DNA from: Dioszegia crocea
Lineage: Eukaryota; Basidiomycota; Tremellomycetes; Tremellales; Bulleribasidiaceae
DNA length: 64,000 bases
Assembly: GCA_001600615.1 (NCBI GenBank)
Contig: BCKK01000006.1
Span: 1,054,001-1,118,000 of the forward strand
Direction: 5' to 3'
Position numbers and translations under genes: made by a program. The notes beneath the pieces are model-generated. The model saw only the letters and a program-made list of their open reading frames with translations. It had not been told where the DNA came from and did no database searches. Within the stretch, counting starts at the first letter, position 1; each line of letters begins with the position of its first letter. Positions 26,201-37,715 of the stretch are shown piece after piece.

Positions 26201-28491
26201 TGGTCGAGGCGTTTACGGGTGGAAGTAACGGATTCTGCGCAGCGATTGAGGTAAATCCATAGTAGGCGGTTGAACGAATTGAGAGCGATTACTCTTTGTG
26301 ATCGGTCCTGATATCAGCAATCATCTATCATGTACTCACTCTCAGTTTCGGTAGAATAGCGTCCATACAAGCCTGCCATTGTTGCATGAACACGTCCCTT
26401 GGGGACACACCCAGGGCGACAACGACAAGAGGAAAGCTCGCTGCCCAGTATTTTGGCTTCGATGCCGCCGCCACCGCCTTTTGTAGAATGAGAGCGATAG
26501 CCTTAGACCACATCGGATGATTGACTTCGGCTGTTGCAGTTTCGATGACGGGATGAAGGAGGTGGACGAGAGTGTCGGCGTAGGCATTCTTTAAGCCTTG
26601 GCTGGTTACGTGAGGGCTGGCGTAGAGCGAGGCAAGAGATTGGATGAATTCAGAAGACATCTCCAGTTCGTTCTCTGGGTAGACCTGTATTTTCAGGTAT
26701 CGCATCCCACGTAGCAGATGTTCCATTCGGGCATCGGTATCCCTTGTCGAGGGGAGAGCGGCATACTTGCTCATTTCCCGTATGAAGCGGTCGGAGATAG
26801 TCAAGAATCTACTGATCAGCGTGAGATCAACCTCGCACGAGACCGGACTCACCGAGTCTTGGAGAGTTCCCCTAGCAATTCCACCTGCAACAATGCCACC
26901 GCTTTTTTATGAGGCGACATCTCATCCCCCTTATCATTCCTATACGCCGCAAACGCATTCCCCTCTAGCGTCATCCCCAGCTCTTCCCCCATAATCTCCT
27001 TCGGCGTGACTCGCACAAGCTCAATCAACGCTCGATTCAACATGTATTTCGCTGCTGACGATTTGCGCCCGCCGAGAATGGCAGCTGCGTCCTCGACCCT
27101 CATCTGGAGTCCGTGAGACCGATCCAGGTGAGCGCGGACTTCAGAAGCGCCAATGCCTTCGCAGTGTGATCGACACCAATTCTGTAGTAAGTCGATGACT
27201 CGACGAGGATGCCGACGGGAACAGTGAGCTAGGGAGGCTATGAGTGTGTCGAGTTGGGTGTCGGAGGACGACTCTAGGTAGGCTGGTAGAGAAGGTTGGG
27301 TGTTCTAGGTGTCAGCCCAGAGTTGAGAGTTGGGAAAGGGGCAAGCTTACCAAAGGTCTTCCACATATTCTCCCAATCTTCCCATCCGCCACAGCCTTGA
27401 AATCCTTGAACAGCACCCTGAGAGCTTCCTCGCCCGGTGTCTTGCCCTCCATCATTTCGTCTCCTCCGATACTCCCACGACGCCGGAACGTGTTAAGATG
27501 GAGCGAACTTCCCGATCCGCTACCCTGACGCCCAAGTCGAGATGGAGTAGACCGCGTGGGGATCGGCGGCAGAGTAGGCATAGGGTGTTCTTCCGCTCGG
27601 AAATTGCTTGATCCCTGCGACGTGACAGATCGACCACTCTGAGACCGTTGGTACGAATGATTCGTGGCAACAGAATGGTTCCTCTCGTACGCTCGACTAG
27701 GCCCTGGAGAGCCAGACAGGCCCTGACGACCCGCTCGAGGCGATTGGCCAAGCATACCAGCTGGTGATGATGGGGCTTCAAATCGAGAAAAGGGGTTCCG
27801 GAGGGTAGGATAACCCGGAGCGGAATAGGCATTGGCATCGAGAGTGGGAACGGGTGGGACAATGGCTGGTTGGCCGCTGCTTTTGAAAGCATTCTTTAGA
27901 CTCGCTAACGAGCCTTTCCGACCGGCAAGGAAACCGGGCGTCGAGCCAATGGATGTACCGGGCGTGACGATGGATGATGAGGATCCATTGGAAAATTGGC
28001 CCACTCGAGGTCGGCTGTTACTGGTAAGAATCTCTTGGCCGTTCCCGTAGCCGCCGGTATGAGAAGGTATACCGGCGTGAGATGCGGGTGCTCTGGGTAA
28101 GACGGGCCGGCTGGGCGTTGTGCTCGAACCGCCAAAGCGGGGTACGGCGTCCGCTGAGGGATTGTGGCGGTGGGTTGCGCCTTCATATTCGTTCAGAGAG
28201 GATGAGGAGGTGTTTCCGAAAGCGCTGCGGGCAAAGCTGGGGATTTGGTAGTCGTTATCATCGTCATCATCATCGAGGTCTGGGGATCAGCAGCTGAAAG
28301 GGAGTCAACTTGACGGTAGGACAGCCAGGTACCGGCACGGCGTACTTCAAACTGGGGCAAATCATGCAACAAGCATCCATCTTTCCCCTTCTATATCGAG
28401 CAAAGTCCAGTTGTGAAGACCGAGATACTCAGGGCAGAGAAGAATAGCCAATTGTGCTGGAAAAACGTACTTGGGATGACGATCTCCTCCA
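20275..28491 (-). CDS. TAO3: Cell morphogenesis scaffold protein (PAG1/TAO3/Mor2, Furry family)
   Basis: Eight exons, 28470-28491, 27351-28279, 26853-27304, 26340-26811, 23941-26307, 23758-23894, 20867-23723 and 20275-20820, sum to 2593 residues in one continuous frame. Furry-family proteins are giant HEAT/ARM-like scaffolds of the RAM/MOR pathway; they bind and activate NDR kinases (Cbk1/Orb6) at sites of polarised growth. The Ser/Pro-rich N-terminus (about 315 residues) is followed by the conserved N-terminal domain: AVADGKIGRICGRPL, RRHPRRVIDLLQNWC, AKYMLNRALIELVRV. Mid-region has NSFNRLLWIYLNRCAES and GALFPSDIPPDIFTWMLHYI. Late repeats include NWECSRLLDEVLHQSFGEGE and LLDMPVVAAAQAEA. The C-terminus is low complexity. 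The first coding exon is 22 nt (MEEIVIP + 1 nt), separated by a 190-nt intron, so ORF finders miss the start. Introns of 32 and 34 nt are very short. Confidence 0.93.
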
Positions 28492-29631
28492 TTTCTCGTT
28501 GTACTTTCTCCCTTCAAATGAGCCGGTCGTAATAAGTTCGTGACCTCTTTTACAAGGCGTACTCGTATCGTCGCTGTCCGTTAGTCGACCAGCGATTAAC
28601 AGCAAGGTATCCTGATTGACACTCATCATCAGCATCCTGCTTTGTGCTCAAGCTGAGACACGCGCCGAATGGAGCCCCGCATTCCGCCGGACATCTAGGT
28701 ATCTCCGAGGCTTGCCCTAAATGATTCCGAAATACCGCTCAGTAAGAGGAACGATAACGCCGCGAATCTCCGAATCTTTCCGTTTAACCAGCTGAGCTAT
28801 GTTTTCTGGTGAAATCGGCGATCCCCGCCTACGATTTATGTTAACGAGGGCCTTTACGTACGTGTGTTTCAGGCGTTTCACTGGGCGTTTCAGAGTTGAT
28901 TTAACCTTTTCTTCACTGGCCATACATGCTCTTTGCTACGAGGGTGTCCAAAGACGATGATGGCAGTAGGATACATACAGGTCGCTTCTGATGACAACGG
29001 GAGCCTCCATCTGACTGACTATAGTCTAGATACTTCAGTGCGGTATCACAGGAAAAGAAACCCCAAAGTCTGACGTCCGTTGATCAAGTCAGGAACAAAA
29101 GGCTCCCCGAAAGGACCGAAACACATGGAGGCAATTCAGCTTTGCCCATCGTCCTTTTGTGTCCACGCTCTGATAAATTTTGGACGCAAACAAAAACGAC
29201 ACTACCACCGGAGAATACCAGACCCATTGTTCTGTGCACGAACCCCACCTTACCCCACTTTGATGGAGTCAATAAGCGTCGCGGATTGAGTCTCTAACGC
29301 GGAGATGAAGACAACGGGCGCCATCAGAGGGATAAGCCAGTAGGTGGGCTCAATAGACAAGGACTTGTATGGGAGCTGGACAAAGAGCCGCCAACCTACC
29401 CCTTCTAGGCTATAGCGATGTTTGATCTGGCGGCTGGGGCATTCTTTGTTGGCTCATCTTCCAGTCCCGATCGTTATTGGCGACCTGTATTTGATGTCAA
29501 GTATATAGTCTAAGCTGTACATAGACCCTCACATCCATTATCCTAGCCTCGATCCTCTTCCCGGCCCCATTGTCAGTTTCCAGGCCCCAAACCAAACAGT
29601 CGTCATTGCCACGCATTCGCCCACTCTCAAA
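28492..29631. other. 1.1-kb intergenic region
   Basis: Apart from one doubtful small frame (28717-28923, minus), no coding or RNA feature is recognised. A tRNA D-arm-like string near 28785 was checked and rejected. Confidence 0.4.
28717..28923 (-). CDS. Doubtful small ORF
   Basis: ATG at 28921-28923, stop at 28717, 68 residues, basic at the N-terminus (KVKSTLKRPVKRLKHTYVKA). It contains SPENIAQLVKRKDSEIRGV, which could form a helix-turn-helix-like shape, but no family is recognised. There are no flanking exons that would extend it and no paralog in the window. It may be chance or part of the 5' leader of the Furry-like gene. Confidence 0.2.
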   Translation of the reverse strand: MASEEKVKSTLKRPVKRLKHTYVKALVNINRRRGSPISPENIAQLVKRKDSEIRGVIVPLTERYFGII

Positions 29632-30478
29632 ATGCCCCGCTCTCGCTCCCTCTCCCTTTCACCTGTCTCGTCCCGACCGTCAACATCTCCCAGTGCATCT
29701 CCACCACCGCCCGTCATGTCAATACAATCTCTCATGACGACCAACAAGCTGGTCCGATACTCGCCCTATCACATCTCAGGGAGATCATTCTCGTGCACCA
29801 GATCTACCACCGGCGGCGCTCTGAGCGAAGATGAGACTACGAGTGGGTCCGACATTGAGGTGTATCTGGGAAGGCGGTCTTCTGTCCCTTCTTTGACTGT
29901 AAGTCTCTCTTACTCGGACATAGTGATGTTTGCTGATAAGCCAGCATGTCCAAACAGACACAGCCTCGACACCCATCACAGCTCGAATGTCCCGGCTCGG
30001 CCTCTCCAAAACACTCTCGCCTCCTCCCATTCCCCGCTCGAAAGCCTCCACTCGGTTCACACACCGCCGCACGCAGTCCCTCGCCACACCTCCTTCATAC
30101 GGCTTTATCCTCCTTCCCCAGCCCAAGCCTACCCAACCCCCATTCACTCGAAGGCACTCAGACCATTCCCCACGATCCAACACCTTCCGCACCCCTAGTC
30201 CTCCGGTTGCCCATATGGTCCCGACCCTAGCTAGCGCCGATCACCCTCCTACTCCTCTCACTCCCAATCGACGAGCATCGTTCGACAGGATGATGCTGGT
30301 CAACCCGGCCATTGCGGCGCATTTGAAAAGAGGAGGAGCGGTGAATATGCGGACGCCAGATGGGGGAAAGAGATGGAGGGTGCGATTGCAAAGAGAGGGC
30401 GGGGCACTGGCGGGTGTGGTAGAGGAGGGCGAAAAGGGGAGTGGGTTGTTGAGTCCGCCTTTAGTCAAGCTTGAGTAG
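29632..30478 (+). CDS. Ser/Pro-rich hypothetical protein
   Basis: Two exons, 29632-29898 and 29945-30478, encode 266 residues. The 46-nt intron (GTAAGT...TGCTGATAAGCCAG) is required to join the two frames; a later AACAG acceptor would give the wrong frame. The protein starts MPRSRSLSLSPVSSRPS and stays rich in Ser, Pro, Thr and Arg, with repeated SP/TP sites (KTLSPPPIPRSKAST, PSPPVAH). A more ordered C-terminal block reads RRASFDRMMLVNPAIAAHLK, RGGAVNMRTPDGGKRWRVRL and EGGALAGVVEEGEKG. RRASFD fits a basophilic kinase (PKA-type) site. No known domain. The ordered C-terminus with a disordered N-terminus resembles a kinase-regulated adaptor, but this is inference. Confidence 0.55.
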
Positions 30479-30621
30479 CTCGGTCTGGAAGAACCGTAAT
30501 GTCGACGTTATGACCTGTGATGATTGGACGCGGTAAGTAGCTCTTGTAGACCTGTCGCTTTGATATCTCGTTCGCCATGGAAATGATGCAGTGCATGATA
30601 CCGGATACCCTACCCCTAGCC

Positions 30622-32174
30622 TCATCGCTTGACAGGGCCCCTTCGCTTGACTTTAGGGAATTGGACGGGCGCCTTCAGTATAGCCCGCTTGTTCAGCTGA
30701 GCCTCCTGTAGCGATATGCCTCGCTTCTCCCTCTCCGCCACCGAAGCCACATCCACCGTACACCCAAGCGACTTGAAGATAGTTTGCACCCTATATCATC
30801 AGCACTGCCCATCTCCAAAAGGCATGATGACTCAATCCAGGAGGCATGATGACTCACTTGGTATCCGTCATACTGAGGTCTTTTGCGACTTTCGCAGTCT
30901 CCACCGCTCCATCATCCAACATGAGACACAGGCAGCATATCCACGACAGGATTTTGGCCTTCATCTTGTCACTGATAATGTAGTGCTTCCCGCTCATTTC
31001 GGCAAAGCGCGTCAAGAGACCAGAAAGGACTTGGACGGGCATACCGGCACATTTCTGTTGCAGTTCCGCTGGACTCGATTTGGACATTGGCCCAGCCAGA
31101 CCTAGGAAGCAGTGCAGGCAGGATAGGTAGTAGAGGTATTTACTGTCAAGTTAGCTTGTGACTTTGCCCAGAGACACAGCCAAAGACGTACAGTTTAGGT
31201 TTGAGCTCGGATTTCGGTCCAGATATGATTGACCTCAACTTGGACTCCAACCATCGTCCCCTGCTCCACGGCAGAAGTTGTTTCCGAGATCGATCGTCCT
31301 CTTCTCGAATGAGAGCATTGACTGAAATGGCCGCGTACTCATCATCTGGGATGAGAGCTTCCCGAGTGTAGACCTCGAGAGGGTTGCTTGTGTCAAGATC
31401 AGGAGTAGGGATAGATTCAGATGCAGCGACGACGGCTGGAAGATCAGCCACGCTATCTCATGCGATCCAGGAAGGTCAGTATGACTTACTAGAAGCTGGC
31501 GCCATGCCGACGATACTATCAATCAAATGCGCCTTCGCTCCCTCCATAGCCGACACATCCACCCTATTCCGCTCTTCCGCCCTGATCTGAGTCTTGGCTT
31601 TCCGCGTTCCGAATGCCTCACCGAGGTCATTTCTTCTTTGTCTATAGGCACCTGCACCTTTGGCGTCGGCGTCATTCGTAGGGGCAGATTGAGCAGCAAT
31701 GAGTCGCTTGACTCGGTGTGTCATGAGGTATAGCGGGGTAGATGGGTGAACGGTGAGAGTCTGGGTTGAGGGGTCGTATAGAGCAGGAAGATATCTAGTC
31801 ATTAGTACCAGTCCATCATCGGTGAGCTGAGGCTTACTGGCAATCTGAGCCCTCTCCGCCTTTCTGGAAATCCCGGTTCGTCGAATAAAATTCAACATCC
31901 TCAGTCTCACCAGCAATAATCGTCCGTTGCTTGGTCAAGTCCGAGCTGGAAGCGACCTCTCTCGAGAACAGGGTGAAGGGCGTAGTTCTGGCAGGTCTGA
32001 CCGAAGGGAAGTTGACTACGGCGTCAGCTTGATTGCAAGCGGATGCCAGAGGGCCGGGGGCGACATACCAAATGCTGGACCGGCAGAAGACGTGGCGTCA
32101 TCCAATGAAATTTGGACCGCAGAATCCTGAGCAGTGGACTTCCGCTTCTTGCTCTTGTGCGTGTAATCCGACAT
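30622..32174 (-). CDS. RPA49: RNA polymerase I subunit A49
   Basis: Six exons, 32069-32174, 31838-32015, 31490-31794, 31192-31456, 30858-31142 and 30622-30790, encode 435 residues, usual for the family. A49 forms a TFIIF/TFIIE-like heterodimer with A34.5 on RNA polymerase I and stimulates initiation and elongation on rDNA. The N-terminal dimerisation region has FYSTNRDFQKGGEGSDCQYL and YDPSTQTLTVHPSTPLYLMT. The linker contains the family signature FGTRKAKTQIRAEERNRVDV. The C-terminal tandem winged-helix part includes LKYLYYLSCLHCFLG, CAGMPVQVLSGLLTRFAEM and VQTIFKSLGCTVDV, and it ends basic (KVKRRGPVKR). The intron at 31457-31489 uses an ATGAG acceptor, and the other in-frame choices break the conserved reading frame. 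The gene is divergent from the GEN1-like gene. Confidence 0.88.
30821..30856. repeat. Imperfect 22-bp tandem duplication inside an RPA49 intron
   Basis: ggcatgatgactca occurs at 30821 and again 22 nt later at 30843, at the donor side of the last RPA49 intron (30791-30857). The duplication copies most of the donor sequence (TGAGTC on the minus strand). Confidence 0.75.
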
Positions 32175-32448
32175 GGCTGCGGTGGTTTCACGAGGGGTAG
32201 TTGTAAGCTTGATGAGAGAGTTCCCTCGTAGCTGGGTTGCCTGCAAAATTCTATGCACCAAACGAGACATTTACGGCATCCCCCCTCCACCCGCCAAAAC
32301 AAGCCCTGTCAACCATCCCATCTATCATTCGTTTCCATCTATTTGCTCATGCTTGCGATACAGCTTCTTCATTGTTGAAAGCCCTCAGTGGAGTGGCTCA
32401 ACTTCTTGTTCTGAGCAACAAGACTTTCTTGGGTCCTCTTGGTTGAGT

Positions 32449-35400
32449 ATGGGCGTTCCGGGCTTATGGGATGTAAGTCCACTCACCCAACCCCTGTCCT
32501 TTCAACCATAGTGCACCTATACAATGTCATAGCTCAGACCTGGCTGACAATTCAGCTCTTACGTCCGGCCGCGACTCGATCTTCGCTATCTGCTTTGGCT
32601 AAGACTGCGTATCAGACCAACCGTCATGGCCTCCGCGCTGTGACAATTGGGATTGACGCCTCGTACGTCTCTCACCCAACCCTTTCGCCTTATAGCTAAC
32701 CAAACAGCTTATGGCTCTTTCATGCTCAAACACCAACGGCCGGAGAGAATCCCGCACTACGCACAATCTTCTTCAAAATCTGTACCCTCCTTCAGCAACC
32801 AGTACTGCCAATCTTCGTGTTTGATGGTCCTCAAAAGCCAGCTAGCAAAAGGGGAAACAACGTCGGACGGGCATTTGGAACGAGCGATAAGCCGAGTCTA
32901 ATGTTCAAGGCTTTACTTAATGAGTGTGGGCTGGAGTGGTGGAATGTGTGTTCTCTTCAAGATCATCTCGAGCTGAATGCTGACATTGATAGGCACCGGG
33001 CGAAGCCGAGGCTGAATTGGCCGTCATGAACCGTCAAGGCAAGATTGACGCTGTGTTATCGGACGATGTGGATGCTCTATTATTCGGCGCTACATGTCTT
33101 CTGCGAAAGTGAGATACCGTCCCATCCACTAAAGGGTCATGGCTGACAATCTAGCAATTCAGCCACTCTCAGTGGTACCCAGGCTTCGTCTCACGTCCCG
33201 ATATCTAAGGGAGACATGAAGACCTACGAGATCTACCGATCCAGCACCATCGCCGAGATTTGGACATCGAAGACGAATACCACTCTACGCACCGAAGAAG
33301 ATTGTCGAATGGCCATGGTGCTCGTGGCGTTGCTTGCTGGCGGCGATTACGTCCCTGAGGGTCTGGGATCTTTTGGTGCGCATCTTTACTTCAACTTTTC
33401 CGTCCAACGCTAATCTTTAGGTGCCATAACCGCCTTCGCGCTTGCCCATGCCGGGCTATCCGAGCAACTCCCCGTCTTCATGTCCAACCCATCCCGCTTC
33501 TCCACCCTAATACCCGAGATCAAAGCTCAAATGATCGAAGAACTCCGTACAAACGCTTCGGGCCACATAGGTCGAAAGAACCCCGCACGAGCCAAGACCC
33601 TATCCGAGCTTCCCGCGACCGACATATTCCCCCTCTCCTCAATGTCATCATACCTCCATCCGGCCACTTCCCCCCTTGCAGACCTATCGGCCGGATGGCC
33701 CGGATTCGGCGAGGGTGAAGCAACGCGAACGAGAGGTACAGCCCGGAATGGCGGTAGAGGGGATTTGGAAGGATTTGCTAGGTCCTGCGAAAAGTACTTT
33801 GAGTGGGGGACGAGGGAGCTTGTCTGCAAAAAGTTTGCAGGGGAGAGTACGGGTGTGTATGGAGCGGAGATCCTGGTGGATGCTAGAAGGAAGAGGATGG
33901 AGGCGGATAAAGCTGAGAAGAATGGAGGAGCAAAGGGCGGACCGTCAGTCCAAGGGAGGTTGACTTCCTACTTCGGTGCTACTTCTACCGCTGGCTCTTC
34001 ATCCTTATCGAAACCCACTACGAACCACCGCAGTCCTTCGCCGGGGAAGACTTCCGAAGTCCCTTCCTATATCCTTCGGATCGAGCGAACACGGCCCGAT
34101 CCTACTTGTCCCGAACTGACAGAATATCGGATACTGTACGATACCAAAATATTCAACGAGCGTGTCAATAAATCAATGACTGGGACTCGGATCGATCCGA
34201 AATTCCTCACGCCGGAAGAACGGATTTCGCTCGGGATGGTCCCCATCGCTGCTGCGGGCGAGGATGATGAGGATGCGCCATCTGCCAGTCAGGCCAAGGC
34301 GGACGAGGGTCAGGCGAGGATCTGGATTGCGGATTGGTTGGTCAAGGATGCCTACCCGTCAGTCGTGGCGGACTGGGATGAGAAGCAGGCTGCAAAGAAT
34401 GCAAAAGCTGTAGGAAAGGGCCGGACGAAGTCTGCGGGATCTACCACGCCAAAGAAGGGTACGCCAAAGAAAGGAAAGGCCAAGGCGGCGCCGAAGGGGG
34501 TCAAGAAGGCTACGAATGTGGCTACGCCGGCAGTGGAGGAAGAGGAGGACGCCGATGTGGGATTCGAGAAGTACTTCGGCTCGACACAGGCCCGAGTTTC
34601 ACCTCCCCAACCCGATATGATGACTCAAAGTCAGCCTGCTGAGACCGAAGCGGGTCCATCGCGCCGATTCGCGCCAAAAGCCAACTCATCGAAACCTCCC
34701 TCCACAGCGTCAACTGGCACTCGCTCCGCGTCCGCCACCTCTCGCCCCGATCCACGCGCTGGGGCAGGCACAGTCATCGTCATTGAAGATAGCGATGAAG
34801 AGGTTTCTGCGCCTCTCGATCCTAAACGCAAAGCTCTCGTTCTGTCCTCTACCCCTACTCCCCCACGTTGGACATCTTCGCGCACGACACGAAAGGCTTC
34901 TTCCAAGGCTTTAGAAATCCCCTCGTCTCCCCTCCCCATCACTCGATCCAAGTCTCCGCACGCTACTGCCGGTCCCTCCCGTCCTCGACCCAGACAGAGC
35001 AGAACGGGCAGCAGTACCGCCCAGCCCATCATGATTATGTCTTCAGATGAAGAGGAGGCTCCGAGGACGCGGACGGTATCTCCGCCGGACTCGCTAGACC
35101 GATTCCTAACTCGGCGACCCAGACGGGCTGTTCTGTCTCCTTCCAGTAGACAAAATACGTCTTCACCCCCTCCCAGATCATCCCCTACACTGCAGGTTAC
35201 AAAGACCGCTCGGGGCAAATCACCCCTGCATACATCCGCACACTCTACTTCGGCCCGGCCCCAGGTACAGTCCGGTCTCGGAATGCCGGTCGTCGCCTCC
35301 TCCTCGAGGTCAACCACTTCCCCCTCGAAGGAAATTACAGCTCCATCAACACCTAGGGGTTCCTCATCCATCCCTCTCCCTACCACTTCGCCCTCCAAAT

Positions 35401-35573
35401 CACGCACCGCAGCGCGATCGTCGCCTTCGCCCCTTCCCGAAGACGGCGATTTGGGCAAGGGTCGGAATAGACCGAGGAGATCGTATGTCGTTTTGGTTGA
35501 TGGCGGGGAGGAAGGTGGGGGTGTGATTGATTGTACGAGGGGCGGACGGCTACTTAAGGATACTCGGCGATAG
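32449..35573 (+). CDS. GEN1/Yen1-like Holliday junction 5'-flap endonuclease
   Basis: Six exons, 32449-32472, 32556-32662, 32708-32945, 32993-33108, 33155-33375 and 33421-35573, encode 952 residues. The XPG/Rad2 superfamily member GEN1/Yen1 resolves four-way DNA junctions left by recombination. The N-terminal XPG domain begins MGVPGLWDLLRPA, with GIDASLWLFHAQ and FVFDGPQKPASKRG. The XPG-I domain carries acidic metal ligands in APGEAEAELAVM and DAVLSDDVDALLFGA, followed by LLAGGDYVPEGLGSFGA, the helix-hairpin-helix. There is no GLPI-type or FEN1-type C-terminal pattern. After about residue 480 the protein is disordered with several short motifs: a PIP-box-like QGRLTSYF at 33951-33974 and hydrophobic-acidic SUMO-interacting-like strings (TVIVIEDSDEE near 34770, IMIMSSDEEEA near 35030, YVVLVDGGEE near 35483). 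A folded segment LRIERTRPDP...YRILYDTKIFNE may be the GEN1 C-terminal or chromo-like domain. Confidence 0.85.
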
Positions 35574-35902
35574 GGAGTGGACTGAGGGGTGGTGATACCT
35601 GTCCAATGATTGTGTAGTATGGGCCGCGATGGTTGAGATACCAGGACTTCCGTCATGGGGGTGTGTTGTGAAATCAGGGGAGAAAAGGGAGTAGTCGGAC
35701 ATTCTTGATTTGGCACGAGTAGCATAATATGATTAACGATCCTTAACTATTCCTGGTCAGGCTCGCTCGCATTGGTTCCGGCTATTTGGGTGCGAAATGC
35801 CGAGCGATTTCCAGCCGGTAAAGGAGCAGTAGGCAATTCATTCCAGATACATCCATATCCCATATCCCATACTATTACAGTACAACTATCTTAAATCCCG
35901 GC
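35574..35902. other. Convergent 3' region
   Basis: Between the stops of the GEN1-like gene and the SSU1-like gene. Nothing recognised besides 3' sequence. Confidence 0.4.
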
Positions 35903-37370
35903 TCATTGCTTCTCTACATCTCTTCCTTTTCTCCCGAACCGACTCGAAGGCCGTCCCTCAAATCTGGCCATTTCAGGCGCGACGAATATTGTCCCATTGA
36001 CCGCCTTATACAGCGTCACGCCTGCGACATACACCCAGTTCACCGCCACCTGCGCCGACAAAAACGCTCCAATCACCCTGAACGCCGGCGAGTCCAACTC
36101 CGTCGCGAGTATATTGGTCGATGTGGCAAAAACACCGATGGGGAAAGTGAAGGACCAAAAGCTGACGGAGAATTCTGAAAAATGGAAGAAGTTACGGTTG
36201 GATTTGACGATGACATGATCAATGATGGTAGCGAAGGCTAGGATGTACCAGCAGAGACCAAGGCCCCATAAGATGAGGCCAGTGATAAGCCCGCCGGCAT
36301 AGATGGCGTCTGAGATAATGAGGAAGGAGGTTGTTGCGTTGATAGATGATGGTGGGGGGATGGTTATTCCGGTATTATGTAGATAGGCCAACTCGCGTAC
36401 TGTCCGACCAAGGAGGATGATGCCGAAGCTCCCTTGTCCGCATGGACCGAGTGGGAGGAACATGCTCGGTAAGGCGGCAGCGGAGGGGACGCCGCCAATG
36501 GTCGAGCGGTAGACGTAGAGGGCCATGATGAAGCAGGCGAGGGGGACGCCGGTGCCCCAGATGACATAAGAGACGATGAGGGTGCTGCTGGCTAGCGAGG
36601 GGGAGAAGGGCATCATGGCAGATGCGATGATACCGCCCGATGCGGCGGCAACGACTGAGGATACGATGGGGAGGAGCCAAGTGGCTGACATGGACTCTGG
36701 GGTGTGGGTTTGGCGTGTGAACCTGGAGTGTCAGTCTTATTCCGGTGGATTGCAGAGGGTTTACTCACATTGCGAACAGCATACCGAAATTGACCGACAC
36801 AGATAGGATGGCGTCTATCCACCATAGGCCTAGCGCCAATTGTGCCCATCTGTATCCCCAGGCTGGTACACACACATATGCAACCATGTTCTACACTGTC
36901 AGCTGGGAATGGTAGGTATCGTCAGGGTATTGACTTACAACAATGGTGGCTAGGCCCATTGGCAGAGTACCCCAGAACATCCCAGCGACAGGATGCAACA
37001 CGGACGCATGGAATACCCCTCGGAATCTCAAATACCTAGCCACATTGCCCAATGACAGTAGTGCAAAGACTACCACATTCAGGACAAAGATGACGGTACC
37101 GAGAGTGCGAAGCCATTCGGCGGGATAGGGGAAATTATAGAGAAGGATAGAGGTAATGCCCGTTCCCATGTTCAGGGAGAAGAAGGACGGGGTGAGATTG
37201 AGGCAGGCATGATCGAGGTGGCGAGCTAGGGTATTGGGAGTGTGGTGCTCATCCCGCGATTCGCCACCCGATGTTGTTGTTGACTTTGTGTTCCGCATCG
37301 AGCAATTATTATCGTTGGTTTCGCTGGGGGCAAGAGTGGTGGTTGAGATTATGGTGGCAGAGTTGTTCAT
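35903..37370 (-). CDS. SSU1: SSU1-type sulfite efflux pump / TDT-family transporter
   Basis: Three exons, 36939-37370, 36769-36890 and 35903-36722, encode 457 residues. TDT-family plasma-membrane carriers have ten helices; fungal SSU1 exports sulfite, while relatives carry malate. The hallmark start of the membrane domain, TPSFFSLNMGTGITSILLYN, is present after a 60-residue hydrophilic N-terminus. Later helices include VLHPVAGMFWGTLPMGLATIV, with the HP and GT turn of the pore, then GYRWAQLALGLWWIDAILSV and FHFSEFSVSFWSFTFPIGVF. About ten hydrophobic segments are countable. Adjacent to MATELDS-like NILATELDSPAF the family pattern continues to a short basic tail. Sulfite export is favoured over malate because of the SSU1-like N-terminal motif; this is inference. 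Confidence 0.85.
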
Positions 37371-37715
37371 TGTAGGTCGGGGATGGGACGAATCGCTCCA
37401 TGATCGCCCGCCTTTAGTAGTCAGTAGCGTGAAAAGTCGAGTCCGAATATGAAGTCGTCGCAGTCCCTGATTAGGATGGTCATCGAGATCCAGTTCGGAT
37501 TCGAAACGGGAATTCGGAATGCGTCACAGGTGTGACATTGTATCGGACCGGTGATAGCCGGTCACACTGTCACATCTAGCTGTGACATGTTTGGGATCGA
37601 CACGTGACCTCACGGTTCCGGGGGAGCGCTTTCGTCGGTCAACAGTGGCGGCAAAGGTCACAAAATCATCCCTACCATGTCCACATCAACTGTTGAGTGA
37701 TAGAACTAGTCCATC
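37371..37715. promoter_or_regulatory. Divergent promoter with three inverted repeats and a CACGTG box
   Basis: The 345-bp spacer starts the SSU1-like gene on the minus strand and an orphan gene on the plus strand. Three perfect inverted repeats follow each other: gtcaca-2-tgtgac at 37523-37536, gaccgg-6-ccggtc at 37546-37563, and tgtcaca-6-tgtgaca at 37568-37587. Their centres are about 24 bp apart. A CACGTGAC E-box lies at 37601-37608. In yeasts CACGTG sites bound by Cbf1-type bHLH proteins act in sulfur metabolism, which fits a sulfite exporter; the factor here is unknown. Confidence 0.6.

Noticed and set aside
28770..28830. tRNA-like string (reverse complement atagctcagctggttaa)
   Set aside because: Only the D-arm-like part is present; there is no matching anticodon stem, T-arm (GGTTCRANNCC) or acceptor stem on either strand.
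29080..29289. Short ORF in the spacer after the Furry-like gene
   Set aside because: Starts mid-spacer with no conserved features or splice partner.
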